Part shown: positions 1 to 9,646 of the stretch, in pieces
Layout: each line of letters begins with the position of its first letter
Numbering within the stretch: position 1 is the stretch's first letter
Assembly: GCA_019391515.1 (NCBI GenBank)
Contig: JAHXQP010000018.1
Coordinates: forward strand, 1 to 64,000
Reading direction: 5' to 3'
Source: Clostridiaceae bacterium
Lineage (GTDB): Bacteria > Bacillota > Clostridia > Tissierellales > Sporanaerobacteraceae
DNA: 64,000 bases
Position numbers and translations under genes: made by a program
The notes under the pieces: generated by a model
Database searches by the model: none
The model's input: only the letters and a program-made list of their open reading frames with translations
What the model was told of the DNA's origin: nothing

Positions 1-96
1 AAAAACGAATATAATATATTAAATAAAAAGTTTTTGAATTTTTAAATAACTTGATGTTTTTAATGTCTATAGAGTTCTAAAAAAACAAAAAAACTA

Positions 97-126
97 TTGA
101 CTTATATATATATTATTGAATATAAT
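97..126 (+). promoter_or_regulatory. Sigma-A-type promoter for the regulator-potABCD operon
   Basis: A TTGACT -35 box (97-102) and a perfect TATAAT -10 box (121-126) are separated by 18 nt. Transcription would start near 133, leaving a leader of about 68 nt. The rest of 1-200 is AT-rich with no coding signal. Confidence 0.65.
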
Positions 127-200
127 GAAATAGCTAAAAAAAGTTTAGTAATTATAAACATAAAGTTTAATATATAAGTAAAATTGTTAGGAGGCTATTT

Positions 201-740
201 GTGAAAATTGGCGAGAAAATAAAAAGATTAAGAATTAAAAACTCTTTAACTCAAGAAGAGTTAGCAGATAGATCAGAACTAACCAAAGGATTTATATCTC
301 AAGTAGAAAGAGATTTAACTTCTCCATCTATTGCAACTTTAGTAGATATATTGGATGGTCTTGGAACCAATTTAAAAGATTTTTTTAATGATATAGAAGA
401 TGAGAAAATAGTTTTTTCTAAAGAAGATGCATTTATTAGTGAAAATAGTGACTATGGATATAATTTAAAATGGATAGTTCCAAATGCGCAAAAAAACTTA
501 ATGGAACCAATACTTATTGAATTAGAAGCTAAAGGGAGAACTAAAGAAGATTCACCTCATGAAGGTGAAGAATTTGGATATGTAATTTCAGGAAGTATAA
601 ATCTTCATATAGGCAGTGAAATATATATAGTAAGAAAAGGTGAGAGCTTTTATTTTAAAGCAAATGCTAATCATTATATATCTAATAGGGGAAAAACTAT
701 TGCAAGAATTATTTGGGTAAGTACACCACCAAGTTTTTAA
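201..740 (+). CDS. XRE-family transcriptional regulator with C-terminal cupin domain
   Basis: This 179-aa protein has an N-terminal helix-turn-helix (about residues 5-60, with TQEELADRSELTKGFISQ as the HTH core) and a C-terminal cupin fold (about residues 105-175, with the PHEGEEFGYVISG strand pattern). HTH-cupin regulators of this type are common next to polyamine importers in Firmicutes. The cupin probably senses a small ligand, and regulation of the adjacent pot genes is inferred from position. The start is GTG, 7-8 nt after a GGAGG site at 190-194. The potA start lies only 21 bp downstream, so the regulator is probably the first gene of the operon and may act on its own promoter at 97-126. 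Confidence 0.88.
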   Translation: MKIGEKIKRLRIKNSLTQEELADRSELTKGFISQVERDLTSPSIATLVDILDGLGTNLKDFFNDIEDEKIVFSKEDAFISENSDYGYNLKWIVPNAQKNLMEPILIELEAKGRTKEDSPHEGEEFGYVISGSINLHIGSEIYIVRKGESFYFKANANHYISNRGKTIARIIWVSTPPSF

Positions 741-761
741 TACAGAATAGGGGGGATTATT

Positions 762-1805
762 TTGGAAAAAAATATAGTAATAGACTTAAAAAATGTATAT
801 AAAAAATATGATGATGTAGAGGTTTTAAAAAATATTAATTTTTATATTAGAAAAAATGAGTTTTTAACTTTATTAGGACCTAGCGGATGTGGTAAAACAA
901 CTATTTTAAGAATTATTGGAGGATTTGAACAACCTACTAGCGGAGAAATTATATTTGAAGGTAAAAATATAATTAATATGCCACCTTATGAAAGGCCAAT
1001 AAATACAGTTTTTCAAAAATATGCTCTTTTTCCCCATATGAATGTATTTGATAATATAGCTTTTGGGTTAAAAATAAAAAAATTACCTAAAAAAAGTATT
1101 GAAGAAAAAGTTAAGAACATACTTAAAATGGTAAATTTATCTGGATTTGAAAATAGGTCCATAGAATCCCTAAGTGGAGGACAGCAGCAGAGAATAGCTA
1201 TTGCAAGAGCCCTTGTTAATGAGCCAAAAGTATTGTTATTAGATGAACCTTTAGGAGCATTAGATTTAAAGTTAAGAAAAGAAATGCAAATGGAATTAAA
1301 AAACATGCAAAAAAGTTTAGGGATTACTTTTATATATGTTACCCATGATCAAGAGGAAGCATTAACTATGTCAGATACAATAGTAGTAATGGATAGCGGA
1401 GAAATACAACAAATAGGTACACCAGTTGATATATATAATGAGCCTAAAAATGCTTTTGTAGCTAAATTTATAGGAGAGAGTAATATCATAGAAGGCATAA
1501 TACATGAAGATTTTGTTGTAGAATTTGAAAATATTATATTTGACTGTGTAGATAGTGGTTTTGAAAAGAAAGAAGAAATAGATATAGTTATTAGACCAGA
1601 AGACTTAATCATTGAAAGCTTTGAGGGAGCAAAATTGAAGGGAAAAGTTATATCAGTTACTTTTAAAGGGGTTCACTATGAAATGTTAATTGAGAGTGAC
1701 AATTTTTTATGGAAAGTTCATAGTACTACTATGGCTCCAGTAAACTCTTTGGTAGGTCTTTCTGTTTTACCAGAAAATATTCATGTAATGAAGAAGGTGA
1801 TATAG
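762..1805 (+). CDS. potA: Spermidine/putrescine ABC transporter ATP-binding protein PotA
   Basis: The 347-aa cytoplasmic ATPase powers polyamine import. The Walker A motif GPSGCGKTT is at residues 39-47, the signature LSGGQQQR near 138-145, Walker B with [11 protein letters not shown] near 158-168, and the H-loop THD near 193. A C-terminal TOBE-like regulatory domain follows (about 235-345, containing VIRPEDL). The start is TTG, preceded by a strong GGGGGA site at 750-756. The stop codon is directly followed by the potB start. Its length and domain order match PotA, and the downstream permeases and binding protein fix the substrate class as polyamine. Confidence 0.95.
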   Translation: MEKNIVIDLKNVYKKYDDVEVLKNINFYIRKNEFLTLLGPSGCGKTTILRIIGGFEQPTSGEIIFEGKNIINMPPYERPINTVFQKYALFPHMNVFDNIAFGLKIKKLPKKSIEEKVKNILKMVNLSGFENRSIESLSGGQQQRIAIARALVNEPKVLLLDEPLGALDLKLRKEMQMELKNMQKSLGITFIYVTHDQEEALTMSDTIVVMDSGEIQQIGTPVDIYNEPKNAFVAKFIGESNIIEGIIHEDFVVEFENIIFDCVDSGFEKKEEIDIVIRPEDLIIESFEGAKLKGKVISVTFKGVHYEMLIESDNFLWKVHSTTMAPVNSLVGLSVLPENIHVMKKVI

Positions 1806-2639
1806 ATGAAATTAAAATGGACGTCATATCCTTATATAGTATGGATGGCTATATTTATAATTATACCCTTGTTGTTAATATTGTTTTTCAGTATAACTTC
1901 AGGAGATGTGTTTAGATTAGGAGAGTTTCAATTTACATTAGATAATTTCAAAAGATTTATGAACCCCATATATTTAAAAGTATTGGGAAGATCTATAACT
2001 TTAGCCTTACAATCAACAGCAATTTGTTTTTTGTTAGGATATCCTATGGCCATGATTATATCTAAGGCAGAATTAAAGAAGAGAAATGCCATGATACTTC
2101 TATTTGTTGTACCTATGTGGATGAATTTTTTACTTAGAACCTATGCATGGCTAACCTTATTAGGAAGAAATGGACTTATAAATTATATTATAAAAAGTTT
2201 AGGTTTTGAACCTTTAAGCTTGATTTATAACAATAAAGCAATACTATTAGGCATGGTATATAATTTTTTACCTTTCATGGTATTACCTATATACTCTGTT
2301 TTAATTAAAATAGATAATAGCTTGATAGAAGCGGCAGAAGATTTAGGAGCTAGTAAATTAGAGGTTTTTACAAGAATAATATTGCCATTAAGTATACCTG
2401 GAATTGTGTCAGGATTTACTATGGTGTTTATGCCGGCAGTAAGTACTTTTGTGATTTCTAGTTTGCTAGGTGGAGGAAAATATATGCTTATTGGAAATTT
2501 AGTTGAACAACAATTCTTATGGTCAGGGGATTGGAATTTTGGTTCTGCTATTTCTATAGTTATGATGATATTTATACTTATATCTATGGCAATAATGGCA
2601 AAATTTGATGAAGATGAGAAAGGTGGGGGATTATGGTAA
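1806..2639 (+). CDS. potB: Spermidine/putrescine ABC transporter permease PotB
   Basis: A 277-aa inner-membrane permease with about six hydrophobic segments. The cytoplasmic EAA loop, EAAEDLGASKLEVFTRIILP near residues 176-195, is the site that contacts the ATPase. The ATG follows the potA stop immediately and its ribosome site (GAAGGTG) lies inside the end of potA, so translation is probably coupled. The gene overlaps potC by 7 bp. The PotB type is assigned from gene order (A-B-C-D) and the family motif. Confidence 0.93.
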   Translation: MKLKWTSYPYIVWMAIFIIIPLLLILFFSITSGDVFRLGEFQFTLDNFKRFMNPIYLKVLGRSITLALQSTAICFLLGYPMAMIISKAELKKRNAMILLFVVPMWMNFLLRTYAWLTLLGRNGLINYIIKSLGFEPLSLIYNNKAILLGMVYNFLPFMVLPIYSVLIKIDNSLIEAAEDLGASKLEVFTRIILPLSIPGIVSGFTMVFMPAVSTFVISSLLGGGKYMLIGNLVEQQFLWSGDWNFGSAISIVMMIFILISMAIMAKFDEDEKGGGLW

Positions 2640-3424
2640 ACAAACAATTGAAAAGGTTATATACATTTTTAATATTTTTATTTCTATATGCTCCCATTAT
2701 AATATTGATGATATTTTCTTTTAATAGTTCAAAATCTAGAGGAGTATGGACTGGTTTTACATTTAAATGGTATATAGAACTTTTTAAAAATGAAGAAGTT
2801 CTTACAGCTCTCTATTATACTTTATTAGTAGCGGTACTAGCCTCAATTATATCTACTATTATAGGTACTTTTGCAGCTATAGGTATTCACAATATGACTT
2901 CTTTTAAGAAAAAAGTAGTTTTGAACTTAAACTATTTACCTGTGTTAAATCCAGATATAGTAACTGCAGTTTCTTTAATGATATTATTTAGATTTGCAAA
3001 TATTGATTTTGGATTTTTAACTATGCTTTTGGCTCATATAACTTTTAATATACCTTATGTTATATTATCTATATTGCCTAAACTTAAACAATTAAATAAA
3101 CATTTAGCAGAAGCTGCTATGGATTTAGGAGCTACCCCTTTTTATGCACTAAGAAAAGTTATAATACCGGAAATAATGCCAGGAATAGTTACAGGAGCTT
3201 TAATTGCCTTTACATTATCAATAGATGATTTTGTTATTAGTTTTTTTACTACAGGGCCTCAAGTTACAAATTTAAGTATTACTATATATTCTATGGCAAG
3301 AAGAGGGATCAATCCAGTTATAAATGCATTATCAACATTAATGTTTTTAAGTGTGTTGATACTATTGATAATAATTAATAAGAGAACTTCTAAAGATGTA
3401 AAGCATAGAGGTGATATCATATGA
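2633..3424 (+). CDS. potC: Spermidine/putrescine ABC transporter permease PotC
   Basis: The second permease, 263 aa, with about six membrane spans. It has the EAA motif EAAMDLGATPFYALRKVIIP (near residues 162-181) and the IDDFVISFFTTG segment typical of PotC. PotB and PotC form the heterodimeric channel of the importer. It overlaps potB by 7 bp and potD by 4 bp (ATGA), which indicates translational coupling through the operon. No frameshift or missing motif is seen. Confidence 0.93.
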   Translation: MVNKQLKRLYTFLIFLFLYAPIIILMIFSFNSSKSRGVWTGFTFKWYIELFKNEEVLTALYYTLLVAVLASIISTIIGTFAAIGIHNMTSFKKKVVLNLNYLPVLNPDIVTAVSLMILFRFANIDFGFLTMLLAHITFNIPYVILSILPKLKQLNKHLAEAAMDLGATPFYALRKVIIPEIMPGIVTGALIAFTLSIDDFVISFFTTGPQVTNLSITIYSMARRGINPVINALSTLMFLSVLILLIIINKRTSKDVKHRGDII

Positions 3425-4467
3425 CAAGATTAGGAAAATTAGTATTAGTCCTATGCTTAATAATGATTATAAATTTCATATTTACAGGTTGTGATAGAAA
3501 AGAAGATGTTTTAAATATATATAATTGGGGAGATTATATTGATCCTACTGTAATTAAAGACTTTGAAGATGAATACAATATAAAAGTAAATTATAGTACT
3601 TTTGCAACCAATGAAGATATGTATGTAAAGTTAAAATCTGGAGCAGGTAATTATGATGTGGCATTTCCTTCTGATTATATGATTGAAAGAATGATAAAAG
3701 AAGATATGCTATATAAACTTGATAAAAATAATATACCTAATTTGAAAAATATAGATGAAAAATTTATAAATCTATCTTTTGATCCGGAAAACCAATATTC
3801 TGTTCCTTATTTTTGGGGAACAGTAGGCATACTTTATAATAGAAAAGTAGTAAAAGAAAAAGTAGATAGTTGGGATATACTATGGGATGAGAAATATAAA
3901 AATGAAATTGTAATGTTAGATAGTCAGAGGGATTCTATAGGCGTAGCACTTAAAAAACTAGGTTATTCTATGAATAGTAGAGATATAAATGAGTTAAGGA
4001 AAGCAAAAGAAATATTAATTAAACAAAAACCTTTAGTATATACTTATGTAATAGATGAGGTTAAAGATTTAATGATAGCTGGAGAAGCTAACTTAGGTGT
4101 AGTATGGTCAGGGGATGCTACAGCAGCAATTAGAGAAAATGAAAATTTAGAATATGTAATACCTAAAGAAGGTTCAAATATCTGGTTTGATAATATGGTA
4201 ATACCGAAGTCTTCTAAAAATAAAAAGAAGGCTGAATTATTTATTGATTTTATGTGTAGGCCAGATATTGCTGCTAGAAATACTGATTACGTTGGTTATT
4301 CAACCCCCAATAATGAAGCTATAGAAAAGCTACCAGAGGATATTAAGAATAGCAAAGTAGCTTATCCCAATGAAGAAGATCTAGAAAGATGTGAGATTTT
4401 TAAAGATCCATCAGATTTTATAACTAAATATGATATAATTTGGACTGAGATAAAAGCCGAATATTAA
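3421..4467 (+). CDS. potD: Spermidine/putrescine-binding lipoprotein PotD
   Basis: A 348-aa extracytoplasmic solute-binding protein. It has a lipoprotein signal peptide with lipobox FTGC (Cys near residue 24). The mature domain begins LNIYNWGDYIDPTVIKDFE, the characteristic PotD/PotF N-terminal strand. The acidic and aromatic pocket regions (for example GVVWSGDA, WFDNMVIP) are present. The lipid anchor holds it on the outer face of the membrane to deliver polyamine to PotBC. It is the last gene of the operon and is followed by a strong terminator. Confidence 0.94.
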   Translation: MTRLGKLVLVLCLIMIINFIFTGCDRKEDVLNIYNWGDYIDPTVIKDFEDEYNIKVNYSTFATNEDMYVKLKSGAGNYDVAFPSDYMIERMIKEDMLYKLDKNNIPNLKNIDEKFINLSFDPENQYSVPYFWGTVGILYNRKVVKEKVDSWDILWDEKYKNEIVMLDSQRDSIGVALKKLGYSMNSRDINELRKAKEILIKQKPLVYTYVIDEVKDLMIAGEANLGVVWSGDATAAIRENENLEYVIPKEGSNIWFDNMVIPKSSKNKKKAELFIDFMCRPDIAARNTDYVGYSTPNNEAIEKLPEDIKNSKVAYPNEEDLERCEIFKDPSDFITKYDIIWTEIKAEY

Positions 4468-4468
4468 C

Positions 4469-4522
4469 AAAATTGACTGTTTCATAACTAATTAATTAGT
4501 TATGAAACAGTCAATTTTTTAT
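4469..4522 (+). terminator. Perfect palindromic terminator after potD
   Basis: Two exactly complementary 25-nt arms meet at 4493/4494 with no spacer, giving a 50-nt perfect palindrome (4469-4518) followed by a T run. The symmetry would allow termination in both directions. Confidence 0.85.
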
Positions 4523-4581
4523 TAATAAATATATAAAAAATTAAAGGGATTCCATTTCGGAGGTGGAAATAATATACCAAG

Positions 4582-4713
4582 GAGGCTATAACTAGAAAAG
4601 CATTAACATCATTAGTAGAAGGATTAGCTGGATATGGGCAAAAGAAAGAAACAATTTCAGAACTAATTATTGAAACTGTAAACTCATTAAATATAATGGT
4701 AAATCCCATCTAG
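4582..4713 (+). pseudogene. Unrecognised degraded ORF fragment between potD and murJ
   Basis: An open stretch of 43 codons ends at TAG 4711. The translation contains ALTSLVEGLAGYGQKK and ISELIIETVNSLNIMVNPI, which look protein-like. It follows a good AAGGAGG sequence (about 4579-4585) but has no ATG, GTG or TTG at a usable distance; an ATA stands where a start might have been. This suggests the remnant of a small gene whose start has been lost. I do not recognise the family. The rest of 4519-4774 shows nothing else coding. Confidence 0.3.
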
Positions 4714-4774
4714 TTAAAAATTTACGAGCACATTAGGTTGAATTAAGCTTAGCTTTATAAGGGGGATTTTTCAA

Positions 4775-6355
4775 ATGGGAAATGCAAAAAAAACAGCAAA
4801 GTCTGTTGGAATAATTATGTTCTTTACTCTTACAGGAAAGTTTTTAGGATCTTTAAGAGATATATTAATAGCAAGAAAATTTGGTTCAGGAGATATGACA
4901 GATACTTATTTTATAGCTCTGGATGCAACTATGGTGTTTATGGGGTTAGTAGGAGCGGCTTTAAATACTACGCTTATACCTATTCTATCCGAAATAGAAG
5001 CGAAATATAGTAAAGAAAAAAAGATAAATTATTTGAATAATGTATTCCATGTGGTGTTTTTCTTATCGATTATATTTTCATTAATTGGTTGGATATTTTC
5101 ACCACAGATAATAGGGATCTTTGCAAAGGGATTTGAAGGAGAAAAACTTCAATTAGCAGTTAAATTACATAGAATAGGATTACCAATTACCTTTTTTTCT
5201 GTTGCAACATATATATTTACAGGATATTTAGAGAATAATGAAAACTTTGGTATACCTGCAGCAACAAGTTTTCCTTTTAATTTTGTATATATAGTATTCC
5301 TAGTTTTTTTATCACAGAAATATGGAATTGAAGGGCTAATGGTAGCTAGTGTTTTAGCAGCATTATCCCAAGTTCTTATTCAAATTCCTTCAGCTAGAAA
5401 ACTAGGCTATAGATATGAATATGTTTTTGATATGAAAGACAAATATTTAAGAAAAGCATTGATTTTAACAATACCAGTTTTAATTGGTTCTGCTGTAGAT
5501 AAAATTAATGCAATAATAGATAAGACTCTAGCATCAGATTTAGTAAAGGGAAGTATATCAGCTCTTACCTATGCAGATAGAATAAAAGGTGCAGTCCTTG
5601 GAGTATTTGTATTAGCTATAGCAAAAGTAATATTTCCAATCCTTTCAAAAGAATCTAATAAAAATAATAAGGGATACTTAGTTAAGGTTCTAACCTATGG
5701 TATAAATGTAATACTTATTATAACTGTACCAGCAACTATAGGATTTATAGTTTTATCAGAACCTCTTATAAGGATATTTTTAGAAAGGGGAGCCTTTCAT
5801 AGTACAGCAACTCTCATGACTTCTCAAGCTCTTGTATTCTATTCCTTTGGAATTGTTGGTGTTGCTATAAAAATTATGCTAAGTAGAGTATATTATTCCT
5901 TACAAGATACTAAAACTCCGATGATAAATGGAATAATAGCCGTAATAATAAATATAATAATGAATTTAATACTTGTTGGTCCATTGAAACATAAAGGTTT
6001 GGCTTTAGCTACTAGTATTTCAGATATATTAACTTCTTTAATATTTATTTATAGTTTGAAGAAGAGGATTAATGCTATAAAAATAAAAGATTTTGCAATT
6101 TGTCTTATAAAGACTACAGTAGCATCTATAATTATGGGGATAGTTGTTTATTTTACCTATGGAGGATTATCATCCTATATAGAAAAAAGGATTACTCCGG
6201 CTACATCAACTTTTACTTTTATAAAAGATATAATAGTACTTATAATTCCAGTGGCGATTGGAGGAATAGTATATTTTGGATTCTGTTATTTATTTAAAGT
6301 GAAAGAAATAAATTTGATTGTTGACAATGCAAAAGAAAGACTAAACAGAGATTAA
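4775..6355 (+). CDS. murJ: Lipid II flippase MurJ
   Basis: A 526-aa polytopic membrane protein of the MOP superfamily with about 14 hydrophobic segments. The N-terminus (KFLGSLRDILIARKFGSGD) has the conserved arginine-containing segment of MurJ/MviN, and FERGAFHSTAT-like FLERGAF is present in the second half. It flips lipid-linked peptidoglycan precursor across the membrane. The start is ATG after a GGGGGAT site at 4761-4767. It stands alone, flanked by stretches of degraded sequence on both sides. Relatives of this family also include polysaccharide flippases, but the length and motifs favour MurJ. Confidence 0.88.
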   Translation: MGNAKKTAKSVGIIMFFTLTGKFLGSLRDILIARKFGSGDMTDTYFIALDATMVFMGLVGAALNTTLIPILSEIEAKYSKEKKINYLNNVFHVVFFLSIIFSLIGWIFSPQIIGIFAKGFEGEKLQLAVKLHRIGLPITFFSVATYIFTGYLENNENFGIPAATSFPFNFVYIVFLVFLSQKYGIEGLMVASVLAALSQVLIQIPSARKLGYRYEYVFDMKDKYLRKALILTIPVLIGSAVDKINAIIDKTLASDLVKGSISALTYADRIKGAVLGVFVLAIAKVIFPILSKESNKNNKGYLVKVLTYGINVILIITVPATIGFIVLSEPLIRIFLERGAFHSTATLMTSQALVFYSFGIVGVAIKIMLSRVYYSLQDTKTPMINGIIAVIINIIMNLILVGPLKHKGLALATSISDILTSLIFIYSLKKRINAIKIKDFAICLIKTTVASIIMGIVVYFTYGGLSSYIEKRITPATSTFTFIKDIIVLIIPVAIGGIVYFGFCYLFKVKEINLIVDNAKERLNRD

Positions 6356-6429
6356 AGATATTATCTGAGTCAATAAAATATAATATAGTTTTAGCACTTA
6401 CCAAGGAGCTTTTAATTTTAAAATAGATT

Positions 6430-6647
6430 ATAGGGTCTAGTGATTCTATAGAGGGTTTTCTAGATTTTGGATCAAAGGATGAGCTAGGAAATTTAATTTA
6501 TCATAATTTAATGAATTTTTTATACATCCTATTATAGATTTTCATTGGGATGAAATCAGGGTATATTTCAGTTTATATAATTTTATTCATGAAGAAATGA
6601 AGGATATTGGTTATACAGATTTGTGTAATAAAGCTATTTTGGGGTAA
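6430..6647 (+). pseudogene. Degraded gene fragment, family unknown
   Basis: The 337-bp gap after murJ contains protein-like translation in two frames. One frame gives GFLDFGSKDELGNLIYHN, broken by stops near 6533. The other (6507-6647) gives FHWDEIRVYFSLYNFIHEE and MKDIGYTDLCNKAILG before TAA. This looks like one gene broken by a frameshift and in-frame stops. There is no acceptable start codon. The family is not recognised. Confidence 0.35.
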
Positions 6648-6692
6648 TAGTTTATTAGTTAGATATTTAACATTTTATAAGGAGATGGTGTT

Positions 6693-7880
6693 ATGAATAT
6701 AAAAAAAGTTGATTATTTGATTATTGGAAATGGTATTACAGGATTATCAGCAGCAGAACAGATTAGAAAAAATGATGAAAATGGAAGTATAATTATGGTT
6801 TCAAATGAACCTTATTTTACTTATTATAGAGTTAGGCTTACAGACTGTATAAGCAAAAAAGTTGAAGACAAAGAACTTTTAGTTAAAAAAGAAGAATGGT
6901 ATAAGGAAAAAAATATTGAAGTAATTTTAAGTAAAATAGTTGAAAAAATAGATACAGATAATAGTAAAATAAAATTAGATGATGGAAAAGAAATAGAATA
7001 TGGCAAATTATTATTAGCTACAGGAAGTAGGCCATTTATACCTCCAATAACGGGTAAATATAAAAAAGGAGTATTTGCTTTAAGAACCCTTAAAGACTTA
7101 AGATATATTCAAAATTACTTTTCAAGTTGTGAAAATGTTACAGTCATTGGTGGAGGACTTTTAGGTATCGAAGCAGCTTATTCTGTAAAGCAATTAGATA
7201 AAAAAGTAAATATTATAGAGCATTCACCTTACCTACTTTCAAGACAATTAGATGAAGAAATATCTAGAAAATTAGAAGCTAAATTGAGAGACCTTGGATT
7301 CAATCTGTACTTAGGCTGTAGCGCAGAAGAGATATTAGGGCAGAATATAGCAATAGGTATAAAATTAGATGGAGATAGACAAGTTTCAACAGATGCCATT
7401 CTAGTTTCATCAGGTGTAAGACCAAATTTGGATTTAGTCAGAGATACAAAGATAAAATGTAATAGAGGAATAATAGTAGATAAATACTTGAGAACTAATA
7501 TAGAGAATGTTTATGCAGCTGGAGATGTAGCAGAAGTAGAGAATGCAGTATTAGGGCTTTGGACTGCAGGAAATGAGCAAGGAAAAATAGTAGGAGGAAA
7601 TATGACAGAAAATATTAAAGAATACATATCTCCAACACCATTTACTACTTTAAGAATTGGTGATATTTCTCTATTTTCAGCAGGTAATGTAAAAGAATTT
7701 GATAAAGTTTATGAACATAAAGGTGAAAATGGAATACATCATAAATTGTTTACAAATAATGATAAGATTACAGGCGTTATATTATTTGGAGATTTGTCAG
7801 GTATGGTCAAAGCAAAAAAAGCAGTATTAGAGAATATGAATGTAAATGATTATTTAAAAAATAGTGTAAGTTTTAAATAA
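6693..7880 (+). CDS. NAD(P)H/FAD-dependent oxidoreductase (rubredoxin reductase-like)
   Basis: A 395-aa cytoplasmic flavoprotein. The FAD-binding Rossmann motif is at the N-terminus (GNGITGLSAAEQIR, residues 12-25). The NAD(P)-binding motif GGGLLGIEAAYS lies near residues 154-165, and the second FAD motif YAAGDVAEVE near 271-280. This is the pyridine nucleotide-disulfide reductase class II fold without the redox-active CxxxxC. The closest functional types are NADH:rubredoxin oxidoreductase and the reductase part of nitrite reductase. The true electron acceptor cannot be told from sequence. The start is ATG after AAGGAGATGG. The gene appears monocistronic, with a terminator directly after it. 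Confidence 0.85.
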   Translation: MNIKKVDYLIIGNGITGLSAAEQIRKNDENGSIIMVSNEPYFTYYRVRLTDCISKKVEDKELLVKKEEWYKEKNIEVILSKIVEKIDTDNSKIKLDDGKEIEYGKLLLATGSRPFIPPITGKYKKGVFALRTLKDLRYIQNYFSSCENVTVIGGGLLGIEAAYSVKQLDKKVNIIEHSPYLLSRQLDEEISRKLEAKLRDLGFNLYLGCSAEEILGQNIAIGIKLDGDRQVSTDAILVSSGVRPNLDLVRDTKIKCNRGIIVDKYLRTNIENVYAAGDVAEVENAVLGLWTAGNEQGKIVGGNMTENIKEYISPTPFTTLRIGDISLFSAGNVKEFDKVYEHKGENGIHHKLFTNNDKITGVILFGDLSGMVKAKKAVLENMNVNDYLKNSVSFK

Positions 7881-7907
7881 ACCCTGGAATTTCCGGGGTT
7901 TTTTATT
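7878..7907 (+). terminator. Intrinsic terminator after the FAD oxidoreductase gene
   Basis: The arms AACCCTGGAA and TTCCGGGGTT form a short GC-rich hairpin followed by six Ts. Confidence 0.85.
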
Positions 7908-8001
7908 TTATATACATATTCCAAGAAAAAATATATTTTTCATAGAATAAAATATGTATAATATAAGTAGAGAGGAAATTATTTTTAAGGAGGTAATTTC
8001 A

Positions 8002-9633
8002 ATGGAGGTTAAATTTTTAGGTGCTGCAAAAGTAGTAACAGGTTCTAATATTTTAATCACTACTGATAAATATAAAATACTTCTAGATTGTGGTATGTTT
8101 CAAGGAAGTGAACATTTAGAGAAGTTAAATTATGAGGAATTTGATTATAATCCTAGAGACATAGATTTTTTAATTTTAAGCCATGCTCATATAGATCATA
8201 GTGGGAGAATACCTAAGCTTGTAAAAGAAGGATTTAAAGGAAGAATTATTACAACCAAAGCTACCTACGACCTATGTAAGATAATGCTTATTGACAGTGC
8301 AAATATTCAACAATCGGATGTGGAATGGGAAAATAGAAAAAGAAGAAGAGCAGGGAAACCTCCTATCTCACCCCTTTATTCTATAGAAGATGCAGAACTA
8401 AGTTTAAAATATTTTGAAACTTACCTATATGATCAAATAATTAGAATAAATGAAGATTTAATAGTAAGATTTAAGGATGCAGGACATATACTAGGTTCTT
8501 CTATCATTGAGTTATGGATAAAGGAGAAAAAAGAATTCACTAAATTAGTATTTTCAGGAGATTTAGGTATGCCGGGAAGACCTATTATTAATGATCCAGA
8601 ATTTATTGATTCGGCAGATTATTTAATAATAGAGTCTACTTATGGAAATAGAGTTCATGAGGATATCAAAGAAAGTACTGAAAATCTAGTAAATATAATA
8701 AATGAAACTGTTTTAAGAGGTGGAACTGTTGTAATTCCATCCTTTGCAGTAGGAAGAACTCAGGAACTTATATATGAATTAAATAGATATTATGAATATG
8801 AAAAAAGTATAGAAGAATTTATGAAAATACCTATATATGTAGATAGTCCTATGGCTGTTATGGCCACAGAAGCTTTTAAGTCTAACTCTAATTGCTTTGA
8901 TGAAGAGACAAAACGATTTATTTTAAATGGAGATAATCCATTTCAATTTGAAAATTTATTTTATATAAAAAGCCAAGAAGAGTCTATGAGACTTAACCAT
9001 TATACTTTCCCAAAGGTAATTATTTCATCAAGTGGAATGTGTACAGGAGGAAGAGTGCGCCATCATTTAAAACATAATTTGTGGCAAGGCAGAAATAGTG
9101 TAGTTTTTGTAGGATATCAAGCAGAAGGAACTCTTGGAAGAAAAATATTAGATGGAGTTAAGAAGACTAAAATCTTAGGAGAAGACATAGTGATAGAAGC
9201 AGAAATACATGATCTTGAGGGTTTTTCAGGCCATGCAGATCAAAAGGTTTTACTCAATTGGCTAGAAAGATTTGAAAAGAAACCAAAGAAAGTATTTGTG
9301 GTTCATGGAGAAGAAGAATCTTCAAAAGTGTTTGCAAATTTAATAAAAAAAGAATTTAATATTGAAGTTATTACACCAAATATAGGTGATGCATTTCAAA
9401 TAAAAGAAAGTTTAGTTCAAAGTAGTACTGGAGATGTATTAGAACCTATTAAGCAAAAAGAAGATATAAAGAGTGAATTGCAAGATGTTTATGATCAGTT
9501 TCAATCTATTATATATAGAACAGATGAGCTAATAGATCCAAATTTTTTAAAACAAGATTATGATAAACTGAAAAATGATTTATTAGAACTACAACAAAAG
9601 CTTATGGATGTGAATATGCTAATAGGTAAATAA
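8002..9633 (+). CDS. Metallo-beta-lactamase/beta-CASP RNA-processing nuclease-type protein
   Basis: A 543-aa cytoplasmic protein of the MBL-fold/beta-CASP/RMMBL type (CPSF73-like). The metal site HAHIDHSG is near residues 57-64, with GHILGSS near 160-166 and FSGDLG near 183-188. The beta-CASP segment STYGNRVHE is near 212-220, SSGMCTGGRVRHHL near 340-353, and a C-terminal VHGEEES near 434-440. The RNA substrate is unknown. The start is ATG 8002, eight nt after AAGGAGG (7988-7994). An upstream in-frame ATG at 7954 lacks a ribosome site. The C-terminal 80 residues look helical. Confidence 0.88.
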   Translation: MEVKFLGAAKVVTGSNILITTDKYKILLDCGMFQGSEHLEKLNYEEFDYNPRDIDFLILSHAHIDHSGRIPKLVKEGFKGRIITTKATYDLCKIMLIDSANIQQSDVEWENRKRRRAGKPPISPLYSIEDAELSLKYFETYLYDQIIRINEDLIVRFKDAGHILGSSIIELWIKEKKEFTKLVFSGDLGMPGRPIINDPEFIDSADYLIIESTYGNRVHEDIKESTENLVNIINETVLRGGTVVIPSFAVGRTQELIYELNRYYEYEKSIEEFMKIPIYVDSPMAVMATEAFKSNSNCFDEETKRFILNGDNPFQFENLFYIKSQEESMRLNHYTFPKVIISSSGMCTGGRVRHHLKHNLWQGRNSVVFVGYQAEGTLGRKILDGVKKTKILGEDIVIEAEIHDLEGFSGHADQKVLLNWLERFEKKPKKVFVVHGEEESSKVFANLIKKEFNIEVITPNIGDAFQIKESLVQSSTGDVLEPIKQKEDIKSELQDVYDQFQSIIYRTDELIDPNFLKQDYDKLKNDLLELQQKLMDVNMLIGK

Positions 9634-9646
9634 CGAGAGGATTGAT

